NCBI RefSeq assembly: GCF_002837135.1
Contig: NZ_NWBQ01000044.1
Span: 1 to 64,000, forward strand
DNA: 64,000 nucleotides
Direction of reading: 5' to 3'
Source of the DNA: Macromonas bipunctata
GTDB lineage: Bacteria > Pseudomonadota > Gammaproteobacteria > Burkholderiales > Burkholderiaceae_C
Shown here: piece by piece, positions 9,396 to 20,083 of the stretch
Position numbering within the stretch: position 1 is the first letter of the stretch
Layout of the letters: every line of letters begins with the position of its first letter
The notes under the pieces: generated by a model
Seen by the model: the letters and a program-made list of their open reading frames with translations, nothing else
What the model was told of the DNA's origin: nothing
Databases searched by the model: none
Translations under genes and position numbers: made by a program

Positions 9396-10049
9396 ATGCG
9401 CCAATTTGACCTGATTGCCTTTGACTGGGATGGCACCCTGTTCGACTCTACTGCCATCATCACCCGCAGCATCCAGGCGGCGGTGCGCGACGTGGGCGGC
9501 ACCGAGCCATCCGCCGCCGCTGCCTCCTGGGTCATCGGCATGGCCCTGCCGCAAGCCCTGGCCCACGCCGCGCCCGATGTGGCGCCGGAGCACTACCCGC
9601 TGCTGGGCGAGCGTTACCGCCACCACTACCGCCAGCACCAGGATGATGTGACCCTGTTCGACGGCGTGCTGCCACTGCTGCACGACCTGAAAAGCCGCCA
9701 CCACTGGCTGGCCGTGGCCACCGGCAAGAGCCGACGCGGCCTCAACGAGGCCCTGCAGGCCGTGGCGCTGCAGCGCGTGTTCGACGGCTCGCGCACCGCC
9801 GACGAAACCGCCGGCAAGCCGCACCCGCTGATGTTGCACGAGCTGATGCGCGAGTTTGGCGTCGAGCCCGAACGCACCCTGATGGTGGGCGACACCACGC
9901 ACGACCTGCAGATGGCCATCAACGCCGGTTGCGCCGCGCTGGGCGTGAGCTACGGCGCCCACGCCAGCGACGAACTGCACGCGCTGCGACCCCGGCACGT
10001 GGCGCATTCGGTGCGCGAACTGCACGACTGGCTGCTGGCCCACGCCTGA
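9396..10049 (+). CDS. HAD-IA family hydrolase (phosphoglycolate phosphatase-like)
   Basis: The 217-residue protein shows all four HAD motifs: nucleophile DWDGTLFDS (Asp12 and Asp14), TGKS for motif II, the Lys in AGKPHP, and GDTTHDLQM for motif IV. The helical cap lies between motifs I and II (subclass IA). Such enzymes dephosphorylate small phosphoesters; the substrate cannot be told from sequence. The ATG at 9396 begins MRQFDLIAFDWDG, directly at the nucleophile strand, so the upstream in-frame start at 9303 is not credible. It is followed 48 bp later by the GTPase gene. Confidence 0.9.
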   Translation: MRQFDLIAFDWDGTLFDSTAIITRSIQAAVRDVGGTEPSAAAASWVIGMALPQALAHAAPDVAPEHYPLLGERYRHHYRQHQDDVTLFDGVLPLLHDLKSRHHWLAVATGKSRRGLNEALQAVALQRVFDGSRTADETAGKPHPLMLHELMREFGVEPERTLMVGDTTHDLQMAINAGCAALGVSYGAHASDELHALRPRHVAHSVRELHDWLLAHA

Positions 10050-10097
10050 GCGCCATCCCGACATCTTCCGACCCAGAACGCAGAAAGAACACCCGCC

Positions 10098-11063
10098 ATG
10101 AGCATCCAATGGTTTCCGGGGCACATGCACGCCACCCGCAAGGCGATGCTGGAGCGCATCAAGGACATCGACGTGGTGATCGAGATGCTGGACGCGCGCC
10201 TGCCGGGCTCCAGTGCCAACCCCATGCTGGCCGAGCTGACGGCGGGGCGCCCCACGCTCAAAGTGCTCAACAAGCAGGACGTGGCCGACCCCGAACGCAC
10301 CGCGCAATGGCTGGCGCACTACAACGCTCAGCCCAGCACGCGCGCCCTGGGGCTGGACGCCAGCGTCACCGCGCCCGCCAAAGCGCTGATTGCGGCCTGC
10401 TTCGAACTGGCGCCGCTGCGTGGCGGCATGGTCAAGCCCATGCGCGTGATGATAGGCGGCGTGCCCAACGTGGGCAAATCCACCCTTATCAACACCCTGG
10501 TGGGCAAGCGCGCCACCAAGACCGGCGACGAGGCCGGCATCACCAAGAACGAGCAGCGCATCGTGCTGGCCGACGACTTCTACCTCTACGACACGCCCGG
10601 CATGCTCTGGCCCAAGATCACGGTGCCCGAGACCGGCTACCTGCTGGCAGCCAGTGGCGCCGTGGGCCGCAACGCCTACGACGAGGAGGAGGTGGCGCTG
10701 GAGTTGCTCAAGGTGTTGCAGCAGCCCTACGCCCACCTGCTGGAAGCGCGCTACAAGTGGGGCCTGGCCCCCGGCGCCATTGCCGCCATGCCCGACCACG
10801 AACTGCTCGACGCCGTGGGCCGCAAGCGCGGCGCGCTGATGCCCGGTGGGCGCATCAACACGCAAAAAGCCGCCGAAGCGGTGCTCAACGACTTTCGCAG
10901 CGCCACGCTGGGCCGCATCACGCTGGAGACGCCCGCGCAGTTCCTGGCCTGGCAGCACGCCGCCGAACAACTGCAAGCCCAGCGCGACGCCGAACGCCTG
11001 CAACGCCAGACCCAGCGCCGCAGCGACTTCCATGCCAGTGCCAAGCGGCGCAAAAAAACCTGA
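10098..11063 (+). CDS. ylqF: YlqF/RbgA-type circularly permuted ribosome biogenesis GTPase
   Basis: The 321-residue protein has GTPase motifs in permuted order: G4 NKQD first (about residue 58), then G1 GVPNVGKST (about 120) and G3 DTPGM (about 172). This is characteristic of YlqF/RbgA, which acts in late 50S subunit assembly. The N-terminus IQWFPGHMHATRK is a family hallmark. The C-terminus is Lys/Arg-rich (AKRRKKT), fitting rRNA binding. The role in proteobacteria is less studied than in Bacillus. Confidence 0.93.
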   Translation: MSIQWFPGHMHATRKAMLERIKDIDVVIEMLDARLPGSSANPMLAELTAGRPTLKVLNKQDVADPERTAQWLAHYNAQPSTRALGLDASVTAPAKALIAACFELAPLRGGMVKPMRVMIGGVPNVGKSTLINTLVGKRATKTGDEAGITKNEQRIVLADDFYLYDTPGMLWPKITVPETGYLLAASGAVGRNAYDEEEVALELLKVLQQPYAHLLEARYKWGLAPGAIAAMPDHELLDAVGRKRGALMPGGRINTQKAAEAVLNDFRSATLGRITLETPAQFLAWQHAAEQLQAQRDAERLQRQTQRRSDFHASAKRRKKT

Positions 11064-11128
11064 AAAACCCGATTGGGTGTGACCCCGGCCCCAAATCGAT
11101 CCAAAAACAAGCGAAAATAAGCCCCCGT

Positions 11129-11218
11129 GCCTCGGTGGTGAAATAGGTAGACACAGCGGACTTAAAATCCGCCGCTCGCTTCAGAGGCGGCGTGCCGGTT
11201 CGACCCCGGCCCGAGGCA
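11129..11218 (+). tRNA. tRNA-Leu(UAA)
   Basis: The acceptor stem GCCTCGG pairs with CCGAGGC, and discriminator A is followed by encoded CCA at 11219-11221. The anticodon loop CTTAAAA gives UAA, reading UUA/UUG. The long variable arm marks a class II tRNA. The T arm GCCGGTTCGACCCCGGC is canonical. Confidence 0.97.
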
Positions 11219-11250
11219 CCAGTTCTGCACCAACCCGCTCCTTACATCCC

Positions 11251-11886
11251 ATGCCCCACTTCAACCCGCCCTTTGAGATTCACGTGCATGGTGACGTCCC
11301 GCTGCGCGACGATGTGGACTTCTCGCAGATCCAGGAGGCCATCAAGCCGCTGTGGCAGTACGCCGGCGCGCATTCCCTGCTGGACGGCGCGCACAGCGCC
11401 TACGAGGACGAGCCGGGCATCCGCTTCGACCCCAAGGAGCACCTGCTGCAGATGTGCTGGACCGTGCCCGGCGACGAGGATTTCCGCCAGGCCATCGAGG
11501 ACGCCTGCATGGGCCTCAACGAAATTGCCGCCGCGGGCGCCCCGATCGAGGTCTCGTTCTACGACACCGAATTCGACGACGAGGAGGCCGATCCCGAGGC
11601 CGAATCGCGCGACGACTTTTTGATGTGCTTTGTGGGCCCGAACCCGGCCGCCATCATGCAGATCCAGCGCGACATGCTGGTGCACGACGTGGTCAACCTG
11701 ATGGAGCGCCACTTTGACGCCTCGGAGCTGGGCGATGTGGTGGCCTCGATCGACCGCCTGTTCACCGACCGCTTTGACGCGCTGGTGAGTTCCATGCAGC
11801 TGGGCAAGCCGCCACGCGGTTCCGGCGGCAATGGCAACAATGGTGGCCACGGTGGCCCGTCGCGCAAGCCGCGCCATCTGCACTGA
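11251..11886 (+). CDS. Conserved hypothetical protein, acidic (possibly DUF6806)
   Basis: The 211-residue protein is not one whose function I know. It begins MPHFNPPFEIHVHGDVPLRD, is strongly acidic in the middle (DTEFDDEEADPEAESRDDF), and ends in a Gly/Asn-rich then basic tail (GGNGNNGGHGG, KPRHLH). From memory it resembles a Comamonadaceae family listed as DUF6806, but I cannot check this. There is no signal peptide or membrane segment. It lies 33 bp after tRNA-Leu and ends just before a bidirectional terminator. Codon bias matches the neighbours, so it is a real gene. Confidence 0.8.
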   Translation: MPHFNPPFEIHVHGDVPLRDDVDFSQIQEAIKPLWQYAGAHSLLDGAHSAYEDEPGIRFDPKEHLLQMCWTVPGDEDFRQAIEDACMGLNEIAAAGAPIEVSFYDTEFDDEEADPEAESRDDFLMCFVGPNPAAIMQIQRDMLVHDVVNLMERHFDASELGDVVASIDRLFTDRFDALVSSMQLGKPPRGSGGNGNNGGHGGPSRKPRHLH

Positions 11887-11933
11887 ACCTGGCCCGCATT
11901 GGGCACCGGGTTCTGTCCCGTTGCAGCGGCCAC

Positions 11934-11962
11934 AAAAAACCCGGCTCCAAGCCGGGTTTTTT
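11934..11962. terminator. Bidirectional rho-independent terminator
   Basis: CCCGGC pairs with GCCGGG around a TCCAA loop, with six A on the left and six T on the right, so it can stop transcripts from both the hypothetical gene (+) and the fumarase gene (-). Confidence 0.9.
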
Positions 11963-12006
11963 GCTGTATGGCTTCAGGCGGCCGCGAAGGCCGCCCGCGT
12001 TCACGT

Positions 12007-13557
12007 TCAGGCCGCGTTCAGGGCAATGCCCTTGAACTCGCCGCTGGCGATGCGCTTTTTCCATTCGGCGGGGCCGCTCTCGTGCACGTTGGCACCGCTG
12101 GAATCCACTGCCACGGTCACGGGCATGTCTTGCACGTCAAACTCGTAGATGGCTTCCATGCCCAGGTCGGCAAAGCCCACCACCTTGGACGACTTGATGG
12201 CCTTGGCCACCAGGTAGGCGGCACCGCCCACGGCCATCAGGTAGGCGCTCTGGTTGTCCTTGATGGCCTCGATGGCCACCGGGCCGCGCTCGGACTTGCC
12301 GATCATGGAGATCAGACCGGTCTGCTCGAGCATGGTGCGGGTGAACTTGTCCATGCGGGTGGCGGTGGTGGGGCCGGCCGGGCCGACCACCTCGTCACCG
12401 ACCGGATCGACCGGGCCGACGTAGTAGATCACGCGGTTGGTGAAGTCCACCGGCAGCTTCTCGCCCTTGGCCAGCATGTCGGCAATGCGCTTGTGCGCGG
12501 CGTCGCGGCCGGTCAGGATCTTGCCGTTGAGCAGCAGCTTCTGGCCCACTTTCCAGCTGGCCACTTCTTCCTTGCTCAGGGTGTCGAGGTTGACGCGGGT
12601 GGCCGATTTGGTATCGGGCGTCCAGGTCACGGCAGGCCAGTCTTCCAGCTTTGGCGGCTCGATCTTGGCCGGGCCGGAGCCGTCCAGGTGGAAGTGGCAG
12701 TGGCGGGTGGCGGCGCAGTTGGGCACCAGCGCCACCGGCAGGTTGGCGGCGTGGCAGGGGTAGTCCAGCACCTTCACGTCCAGCACGGTGGTCAGGCCGC
12801 CCAGGCCTTGTGCACCCACGCCCAGCGCATTGATTTTTTCCATCAGTTCCAGGCGCAGCTGTTCCGGGCGGGTCAGGGCAGCGCCGCTGGCGGCCTTGGC
12901 CTTGAGCTCGTGGATGTCCACCGGGGCCATGATGGATTCCTTGGCCAGCAGCATCGCCTTCTCGGGCGTGCCACCGATGCCGATGCCGATGATGCCCGGC
13001 GGGCACCAGCCAGCGCCCATCTCGGGGATCTTCTTCAGCACCCAGTCCACCAGATCGTCGGACGGGTTGAGCATGGCGAACTTGGACTTGGCCTCGGAGC
13101 CACCGCCCTTGGCCGCGCAGATCACTTCCACGTGGTCACCGGGCACGATCTCGAAGTGCACCACCGCCGGCGTGTTGTCCTTGGTGTTCTTGCGCGCACC
13201 GGCCGGGTCGGCCAGCACCGAGGCGCGCAGCGGGTTCTCGGGGTTGGCATAGGCGCGGCGCACGCCCTCGTCGATCATTTGTTGCACGCTCATGGTGGCG
13301 TCGGGCCAGGTCACGTTCATGCCGACCTTGATGAACACCATGCCAATGCCGGTGTCTTGGCAGATCGGGCGGTGGCCTTCGGCGCTCATGCGCGAGTTAG
13401 TCAGGATCTGCGCGATCGCGTCCTTGGCGGCCGGGTTCTGTTCGCGCTCGTAGGCTTCGCCCAGCGCCTTGATGTAGTCCAGCGGGTGGTAGTAGCTGAT
13501 GTACTGGAACGCGTCGGCGACGGACTGGATCAGGTCTTCTTGCTTGATGGCGGTCAT
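12007..13557 (-). CDS. fumA: Fumarate hydratase, class I (iron-sulfur)
   Basis: The 516-residue enzyme interconverts fumarate and malate in the TCA cycle. It has the class I architecture: an N-terminal alpha domain carrying the cluster cysteines (first in RPICQDTG, later AANLPVAL...CAATRHCH and PGIIG regions) and a C-terminal beta domain beginning around residue 330. Class II enzymes have a different fold and the SSxMPxKxN motif, which is absent. The start MTAIKQEDLIQSVADAFQYIS is typical. It is 56 bp upstream of the 203-residue YqhA-type gene's stop, on the same strand, so they may be co-transcribed. Confidence 0.94.
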   Translation of the reverse strand: MTAIKQEDLIQSVADAFQYISYYHPLDYIKALGEAYEREQNPAAKDAIAQILTNSRMSAEGHRPICQDTGIGMVFIKVGMNVTWPDATMSVQQMIDEGVRRAYANPENPLRASVLADPAGARKNTKDNTPAVVHFEIVPGDHVEVICAAKGGGSEAKSKFAMLNPSDDLVDWVLKKIPEMGAGWCPPGIIGIGIGGTPEKAMLLAKESIMAPVDIHELKAKAASGAALTRPEQLRLELMEKINALGVGAQGLGGLTTVLDVKVLDYPCHAANLPVALVPNCAATRHCHFHLDGSGPAKIEPPKLEDWPAVTWTPDTKSATRVNLDTLSKEEVASWKVGQKLLLNGKILTGRDAAHKRIADMLAKGEKLPVDFTNRVIYYVGPVDPVGDEVVGPAGPTTATRMDKFTRTMLEQTGLISMIGKSERGPVAIEAIKDNQSAYLMAVGGAAYLVAKAIKSSKVVGFADLGMEAIYEFDVQDMPVTVAVDSSGANVHESGPAEWKKRIASGEFKGIALNAA

Positions 13558-13613
13558 GGGGGTCTTTCTCAGACGGAGGGACGGTAAAAAAACGGGATTC
13601 AGTGCTCAGTGAC

Positions 13614-14225
13614 TCAGTGATCCTGCGCCGCACCCGGCGGGTGCAGCAGGCGGTCGGTCATGGCAATGGCCATCGCGCTGGCCAGGAAGGCCACGTGGAT
13701 GGCGGTCTGCCACATCAGCACCTTGACGTCGTAATTGTCGGCGTTGATGAAGGTCTTGAGCAGGTGGATGGACGAAATGCCGATGATGGCGGTGGCCAGC
13801 TTGACCTTGAGCACCGAGGCGTTGACGTGGTCGAGCCATTCCGGCTGGTCGGGGTGACCTTCAAGGTTGAGGCGCGAGACAAAGGTCTCGTAGCCGCCGA
13901 TGATGACCATGATCAGCAGATTGGAGATCATCACCACGTCGATCAGGCCCAGCACCACCAGCATGATGATGGTCTCGTTGAGCGCGTTCACCTGTGCGTC
14001 GCTCTTGTAGCCAATGCTGGTGATGAGCGCCTGCAACGCTTGTGTGTTGCCAAAAGCGGCTTCTAACAAATGCACCAACTCGACCCAGAAGTGGTACACG
14101 TAGATGCCCTGGGCGGCAATCAGGCCCAGGTACAGCGGCAGTTGCAGCCAGCGGCTGGCAAAGATCAGTTTCGACAGCGGGTGGACGCGCCGGGCGTCGG
14201 TGTTTGCAGGGGAGGGCAGGGACAT
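13614..14225 (-). CDS. YqhA/UPF0114 (TIGR00645) family inner-membrane protein
   Basis: The 203-residue protein has four hydrophobic segments, near residues 20-45 ([20 protein letters not shown]), 85-115 ([20 protein letters not shown]), 140-160 and 170-190. The conserved motif [10 protein letters not shown] is present. The function of the family is unknown. I chose the ATG at 14225 ([10 protein letters not shown]) because the first ten residues from the 14255 start lack family character. It precedes the fumarase gene on the same strand. Confidence 0.88.
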   Translation of the reverse strand: MSLPSPANTDARRVHPLSKLIFASRWLQLPLYLGLIAAQGIYVYHFWVELVHLLEAAFGNTQALQALITSIGYKSDAQVNALNETIIMLVVLGLIDVVMISNLLIMVIIGGYETFVSRLNLEGHPDQPEWLDHVNASVLKVKLATAIIGISSIHLLKTFINADNYDVKVLMWQTAIHVAFLASAMAIAMTDRLLHPPGAAQDH

Positions 14226-14374
14226 GGGGCAACCAGAAAAAACAACCGCCGCCATTGTAGGGTAGGGCCGCAGCCCCTGCCGGGTGGCGGCGCTGCGCGT
14301 GTAAGAGCCTCGTCAGAGAGCCCGCGCACAGTAAGCGCCCGAGACATTCCCACATATAAACAGGAGACTTCTGC

Positions 14375-16369
<1,995 letters not shown>

Positions 16370-16441
16370 TTGCCGGTGCCGTGGCACGGGTGGCCTTGGG
16401 GTCGCCCGTGTGGGTGGCAGCCCGGCTGCCAGCCCATGCAA

Positions 16442-16466
16442 AAAGCCCGCCAGATTGGCGGGCTTT
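16442..16466 (+). terminator. Terminator hairpin after acs
   Basis: An 11-bp perfect stem AAAGCCCGCCA / TGGCGGGCTTT encloses a GAT loop. The T tract is short (TTTGCTGTTTG). It may also act on the opposite strand for the cytochrome gene because an A run lies to its left. Confidence 0.75.
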
Positions 16467-16541
16467 GCTGTTTGCGGGTGGCGCTTGACGGGCCAAACGG
16501 GCTGGCACCCGTGCCGGGGCGGCCAGCCTGCAGACCTGCGT

Positions 16542-16847
16542 CTATTTCTGCTCCAGCACCCAGGTGGCGAGCTTTTTGGCGTCCTCGGCGCTAACGCGCG
16601 GATTGGCGGGCATCGGGATCACGCCCCACACGCCTGAGCCACCGTGCACAATGCGGTTGGCCAGCACGTCGGCGGCGGTGGGGTCGCTGGCGTAGCGTTT
16701 GGCAATGTCCTTGTACGCCGGGCCCACCAGCTTGCGTTCCACCGCGTGACAACCCATACAATTTTTGGACTGGGCCAGTTCCGGGCTGGCCAGCGCGGGC
16801 AGCGCCACGGCGGTGCTGGCCAGCAAAATCAGAAGAGCGCGTTTCAC
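16542..16847 (-). CDS. Small class I c-type cytochrome (c551/c552-like)
   Basis: The 101-residue protein has a signal peptide (residues 1-20, ending LPALAS), one heme-binding CMGCH motif at about residues 30-34, and a distal Met in GVIPMPANP, as in cytochromes c551/c552. The mature protein would be a periplasmic electron carrier of about 80 residues. Candidate partners are the cbb3 oxidase encoded at 24.7-28 kb, but its site is separate, so this is inference. It diverges from the Trp-rich gene. Confidence 0.92.
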   Translation of the reverse strand: MKRALLILLASTAVALPALASPELAQSKNCMGCHAVERKLVGPAYKDIAKRYASDPTAADVLANRIVHGGSGVWGVIPMPANPRVSAEDAKKLATWVLEQK

Positions 16848-16984
16848 GGGTGGGGTCCTTGCGTCAGAATGCCCGGGCGGGCCAATGGGGGTATTTTATC
16901 GGGGCGCCTGTGCTGCTTTGATAACAATTACCAGTTGTTGCACTCTCGTGCTGGGTGTTACCCGGTTTTAAGAAAGGGGCGGTC

Positions 16985-17224
16985 ATGTACCTGTTGCTGT
17001 TGGGGTTGTTGTTCATTGTGGCCAAATACCTGGGCTGGTCGCCGGTGGCCAGCTGGCCGTGGTGGTGGGTGCTGTCGCCGCTGGGGTTGGCGGTGCTGTG
17101 GTGGTGGTTGGCCGACGTGTCGGGCTACACCCGGCGCCAGGCCGACAAGCAAATGGCGCAGCGCCAGCGCGACCGCCTCAACAAGGGCCGCGAACGCATG
17201 GGCCTGCCACCTCTGAAAGACTGA
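16985..17224 (+). CDS. Small Trp-rich membrane protein (TIGR04438 type)
   Basis: This 79-residue protein has eight Trp within residues 18-41 (including WPWWW and LWWW), two hydrophobic segments and a basic C-terminus (RQRDRLNKGRERMG). It fits the small Trp-rich family seen in Burkholderiales; no function is known to me. AGAAAGG lies before the ATG. It ends 73 bp before ilvD. Confidence 0.85.
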   Translation: MYLLLLGLLFIVAKYLGWSPVASWPWWWVLSPLGLAVLWWWLADVSGYTRRQADKQMAQRQRDRLNKGRERMGLPPLKD

Positions 17225-17240
17225 GGCGCTGCGACATAAT
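17213..17240 (+). promoter_or_regulatory. Candidate sigma-70 promoter for ilvD
   Basis: CTGAAA (17213-17218) and CATAAT (17235-17240) are 16 bp apart and overlap the end of the Trp-rich gene. Transcription would begin about 50 bases before the ilvD ATG. Both hexamers are imperfect. Confidence 0.35.
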
Positions 17241-17297
17241 TGCCCCCATCCTGTTTTTTCTTCGATTCCCCCTCCAATACACAAGGTGCCCTGAACC

Positions 17298-19157
17298 ATG
17301 CCCGCCTACCGTTCCAAAACCTCCACCGCTGGCCGCAACATGGCCGGTGCCCGCTCGCTGTGGCGCGCCACCGGCATGAAGGACGAAGACTTCCAGAAGC
17401 CCATCATCGCCATTGCCAACTCGTTCACCCAGTTTGTGCCGGGCCACGTGCACCTGAAGGATCTGGGCCAGTTGGTGGCGCGTGAAATTGAAGCCGCTGG
17501 CGGTGTGGCCAAAGAGTTCAACACCATTGCGGTGGACGATGGCATTGCCATGGGCCACGATGGCATGCTGTACTCGTTGCCCAGCCGCGATTTGATCGCT
17601 GATTCGGTCGAGTTCATGGTCAACGCCCACTGCGCCGACGCGCTGGTGTGCATCTCCAACTGCGACAAGATCACCCCCGGCATGTTGATGGCCGCCATGC
17701 GCCTGAACATTCCGGTGGTGTTTGTGTCGGGTGGCCCGATGGAAGCGGGCAAGGTGCAGCTGACCAAGCCCGGCAGCAAGACCATTGAAATCAAGAAGCT
17801 GGACTTGATTGATGCCATGGTGATGGCCGCCGACGACAAGGTCAGCGACGCCGATGTGGCCGAGGTGGAACGCTCCGCCTGCCCGACTTGCGGTTCTTGC
17901 TCTGGCATGTTCACCGCCAACTCCATGAACTGCCTGACCGAAGCCTTGGGCCTGAGCCTGCCGGGCAATGGCACCGTGGTGGCCACGCACGCCGACCGCG
18001 AACAGCTGTTCAAGCGCGCGGGCCGTCTGGCGGTGGAGCTGTGCCAACGTTATTACGAGCAAGAAGACGCCAGCGTGCTGCCGCGCGCCATCGGTTTCAA
18101 GGCGTTCGAGAACGCCATGACGCTGGACATTGCGATGGGCGGCTCCACCAACACCATTCTGCATCTGCTGGCCATTGCCCAGGAGGCCGAGATTCCCTTC
18201 ACCATGAAGGACATCGACCGCCTGTCGCTGCAAGTGCCGCAACTGTGCAAGGTGGCGCCCAACACCAACAAGTACCACATCGAGGACGTCCACCGCGCCG
18301 GTGGCATCATGGGCATTCTGGGTGAGCTGGATCGCGCGGGCAAGCTGCACACCGACGTGCCCACCGTCCACGCCAAGACCATGAAGGATGCGCTGGAGCA
18401 ATGGGACATTGCCCGGAATCCGTCGGACGAAGTCAAGACCTTCTACATGGCCGGCCCGGGTGGCGTGCCGACCCAGGTGGCCTTCAGCCAAAACAGCCGC
18501 TGGCCCAGCCTGGACGCCGACCGCGCCGAAGGCTGCATCCGTTCGTTGGACCACGCTTTCTCGCAAGAGGGCGGGCTGGCGGTGCTGCACGGCAACATTG
18601 CGCTGGACGGTTGCGTCGTCAAGACCGCCGGGGTGGACGACAGCCTGCTGGTGTTCGAGGGCAACGCCCGCGTGTTCGAGTCGCAGGACGAGGCGGTGGA
18701 GAACATCCTGGGCGACAAGGTGGTGGCCGGTGACGTGGTGGTGATCCGCTACGAAGGCCCCAAGGGCGGCCCCGGCATGCAAGAGATGCTGTACCCCACC
18801 AGCTACATCAAGTCCAAGGGCCTGGGCAAGGCCTGCGCGCTGCTGACCGATGGCCGCTTCTCCGGCGGCACCTCCGGCCTGTCGATTGGCCACGTGTCGC
18901 CCGAAGCGGCGGCGGGCGGCGCCATTGGCCTGATCCGCGATGGCGACCGCATCCGCATCGACATTCCCCAGCGCAGCATTGACGTGCTGGTGTCGGACGA
19001 AGTGCTGGCCCAGCGCCGCGCCGAGCAGGACGCCAAGGGCTGGAAACCGGCCCAGCCGCGCCCGCGCAAGGTGTCGGCGGCGCTCAAGGCCTACGCCAAG
19101 CTGGCCACCTCCGCCGACAAGGGCGCGGTGCGCGACCTGTCGTTGCTCGACGACTGA
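17298..19157 (+). CDS. ilvD: Dihydroxy-acid dehydratase
   Basis: The 619-residue enzyme dehydrates dihydroxy-isovalerate and dihydroxy-methylvalerate, the third common step of valine and isoleucine synthesis. Cluster-linked cysteines appear in [12 protein letters not shown] and [18 protein letters not shown], and the C-terminal [17 protein letters not shown] is the family signature. The length is normal. No other ilv genes are adjacent. Confidence 0.97.
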   Translation: MPAYRSKTSTAGRNMAGARSLWRATGMKDEDFQKPIIAIANSFTQFVPGHVHLKDLGQLVAREIEAAGGVAKEFNTIAVDDGIAMGHDGMLYSLPSRDLIADSVEFMVNAHCADALVCISNCDKITPGMLMAAMRLNIPVVFVSGGPMEAGKVQLTKPGSKTIEIKKLDLIDAMVMAADDKVSDADVAEVERSACPTCGSCSGMFTANSMNCLTEALGLSLPGNGTVVATHADREQLFKRAGRLAVELCQRYYEQEDASVLPRAIGFKAFENAMTLDIAMGGSTNTILHLLAIAQEAEIPFTMKDIDRLSLQVPQLCKVAPNTNKYHIEDVHRAGGIMGILGELDRAGKLHTDVPTVHAKTMKDALEQWDIARNPSDEVKTFYMAGPGGVPTQVAFSQNSRWPSLDADRAEGCIRSLDHAFSQEGGLAVLHGNIALDGCVVKTAGVDDSLLVFEGNARVFESQDEAVENILGDKVVAGDVVVIRYEGPKGGPGMQEMLYPTSYIKSKGLGKACALLTDGRFSGGTSGLSIGHVSPEAAAGGAIGLIRDGDRIRIDIPQRSIDVLVSDEVLAQRRAEQDAKGWKPAQPRPRKVSAALKAYAKLATSADKGAVRDLSLLDD

Positions 19158-19186
19158 CGACGCACTTCGGTACCGGATCCAGACGG

Positions 19187-19217
19187 ACAAGCCCCTGTGT
19201 GCCCCACAGGGGCTTGT
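19187..19217 (+). terminator. 13-bp inverted repeat after ilvD (weak terminator or lgt leader)
   Basis: ACAAGCCCCTGTG pairs perfectly with CACAGGGGCTTGT around a 5-base loop. No U tract follows, so it is not a classical terminator. It lies 30 bp after ilvD and 25 bp before the lgt start. Confidence 0.5.
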
Positions 19218-19241
19218 GGCTTTCAGGGCACAATGCGGGCC

Positions 19242-20048
19242 ATGTTGATGCACCCGCAAATTGATCCGGTGGCCCTGCAACTGGGGCCGTTGTCTGTTCA
19301 TTGGTATGGTTTGACCTACCTGGCCGCTTTTGGTCTGTTCTGGTGGTTGGGCTTGCGCCGCTTGCGCCACCCCACCTTTGCTGGTACCGCGTGGCAACCG
19401 CGCGATGTGGAGGATGTGCTCTTTTTAGGCGTGCTGGGTGTGGTGGTGGGCGGGCGGTTGGGCTATGTGGTGTTTTACAAGCCATTGGAATATCTGGCGC
19501 ACCCACTCAAGGCGTTTGCGGTGTGGGAAGGTGGCATGAGTTTCCACGGCGGCTTGCTGGGCGTGCTGCTGGCGATGGTCTGGTTTGCGCGCAGTCGCCA
19601 GCGCCCATGGTTGCAAGTCATGGACTTTGTCGCGCCGTGTGTGCCCACCGGGTTGGCGGCGGGGCGCATCGGCAATTTCATCAATGGGGAGCTGTGGGGC
19701 CGTGTGGCCGATCCGTCGTTGCCGTGGGGCATGGTGTTTCGAGGTGCCGGGGAGCTGCCGCGCCACCCGTCGCAGTTGTACCAGTTTGAGCTGGAGGGGC
19801 TGGTGCTGTTTGTGCTGTTGTGGTGGTACGCCCAACGTCCGCGCCGCTTGGGCGAGGTGTCGGCGCTGTTTCTGGTCGGTTATGGCCTGGCGCGCTTCAG
19901 CGCCGAGTTTTTCCGCGAGCCCGACGCCCACCTGGGCTTGCTGGAGCTGGGCCTGAGCATGGGCCAGTGGTTGAGCTTGCCGATGGTGCTGGCCGGTGCG
20001 CTGCTGTGGCTATGGGCGCAACGCCAGCCACGGCCTGTGGCCGCCTGA
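19242..20048 (+). CDS. lgt: Phosphatidylglycerol-prolipoprotein diacylglyceryl transferase
   Basis: The 268-residue inner-membrane enzyme attaches diacylglycerol to the lipobox Cys of prolipoproteins. Conserved elements are the N-terminal [31 protein letters not shown] and the Lgt signature [14 protein letters not shown], followed by HPSQLYQ. Seven hydrophobic segments are visible. Several in-frame ATGs (19233, 19242, 19248) are possible; I chose 19242. The matB gene begins 35 bp later. Confidence 0.95.
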   Translation: MLMHPQIDPVALQLGPLSVHWYGLTYLAAFGLFWWLGLRRLRHPTFAGTAWQPRDVEDVLFLGVLGVVVGGRLGYVVFYKPLEYLAHPLKAFAVWEGGMSFHGGLLGVLLAMVWFARSRQRPWLQVMDFVAPCVPTGLAAGRIGNFINGELWGRVADPSLPWGMVFRGAGELPRHPSQLYQFELEGLVLFVLLWWYAQRPRRLGEVSALFLVGYGLARFSAEFFREPDAHLGLLELGLSMGQWLSLPMVLAGALLWLWAQRQPRPVAA

Positions 20049-20083
20049 TTCCGTCCGCCCCTCAATTTTTTGGAGACAAAACC

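Noticed and set aside
14353-14360. TATAAA before acs as a -10 box
   Set aside because: It is too close to the ribosome site and ATG to be the main promoter.
16918-16931. Possible FNR site TTGATAACAATTAC between the cytochrome and Trp-rich genes
   Set aside because: The right half ATTAC has too many mismatches to ATCAA.
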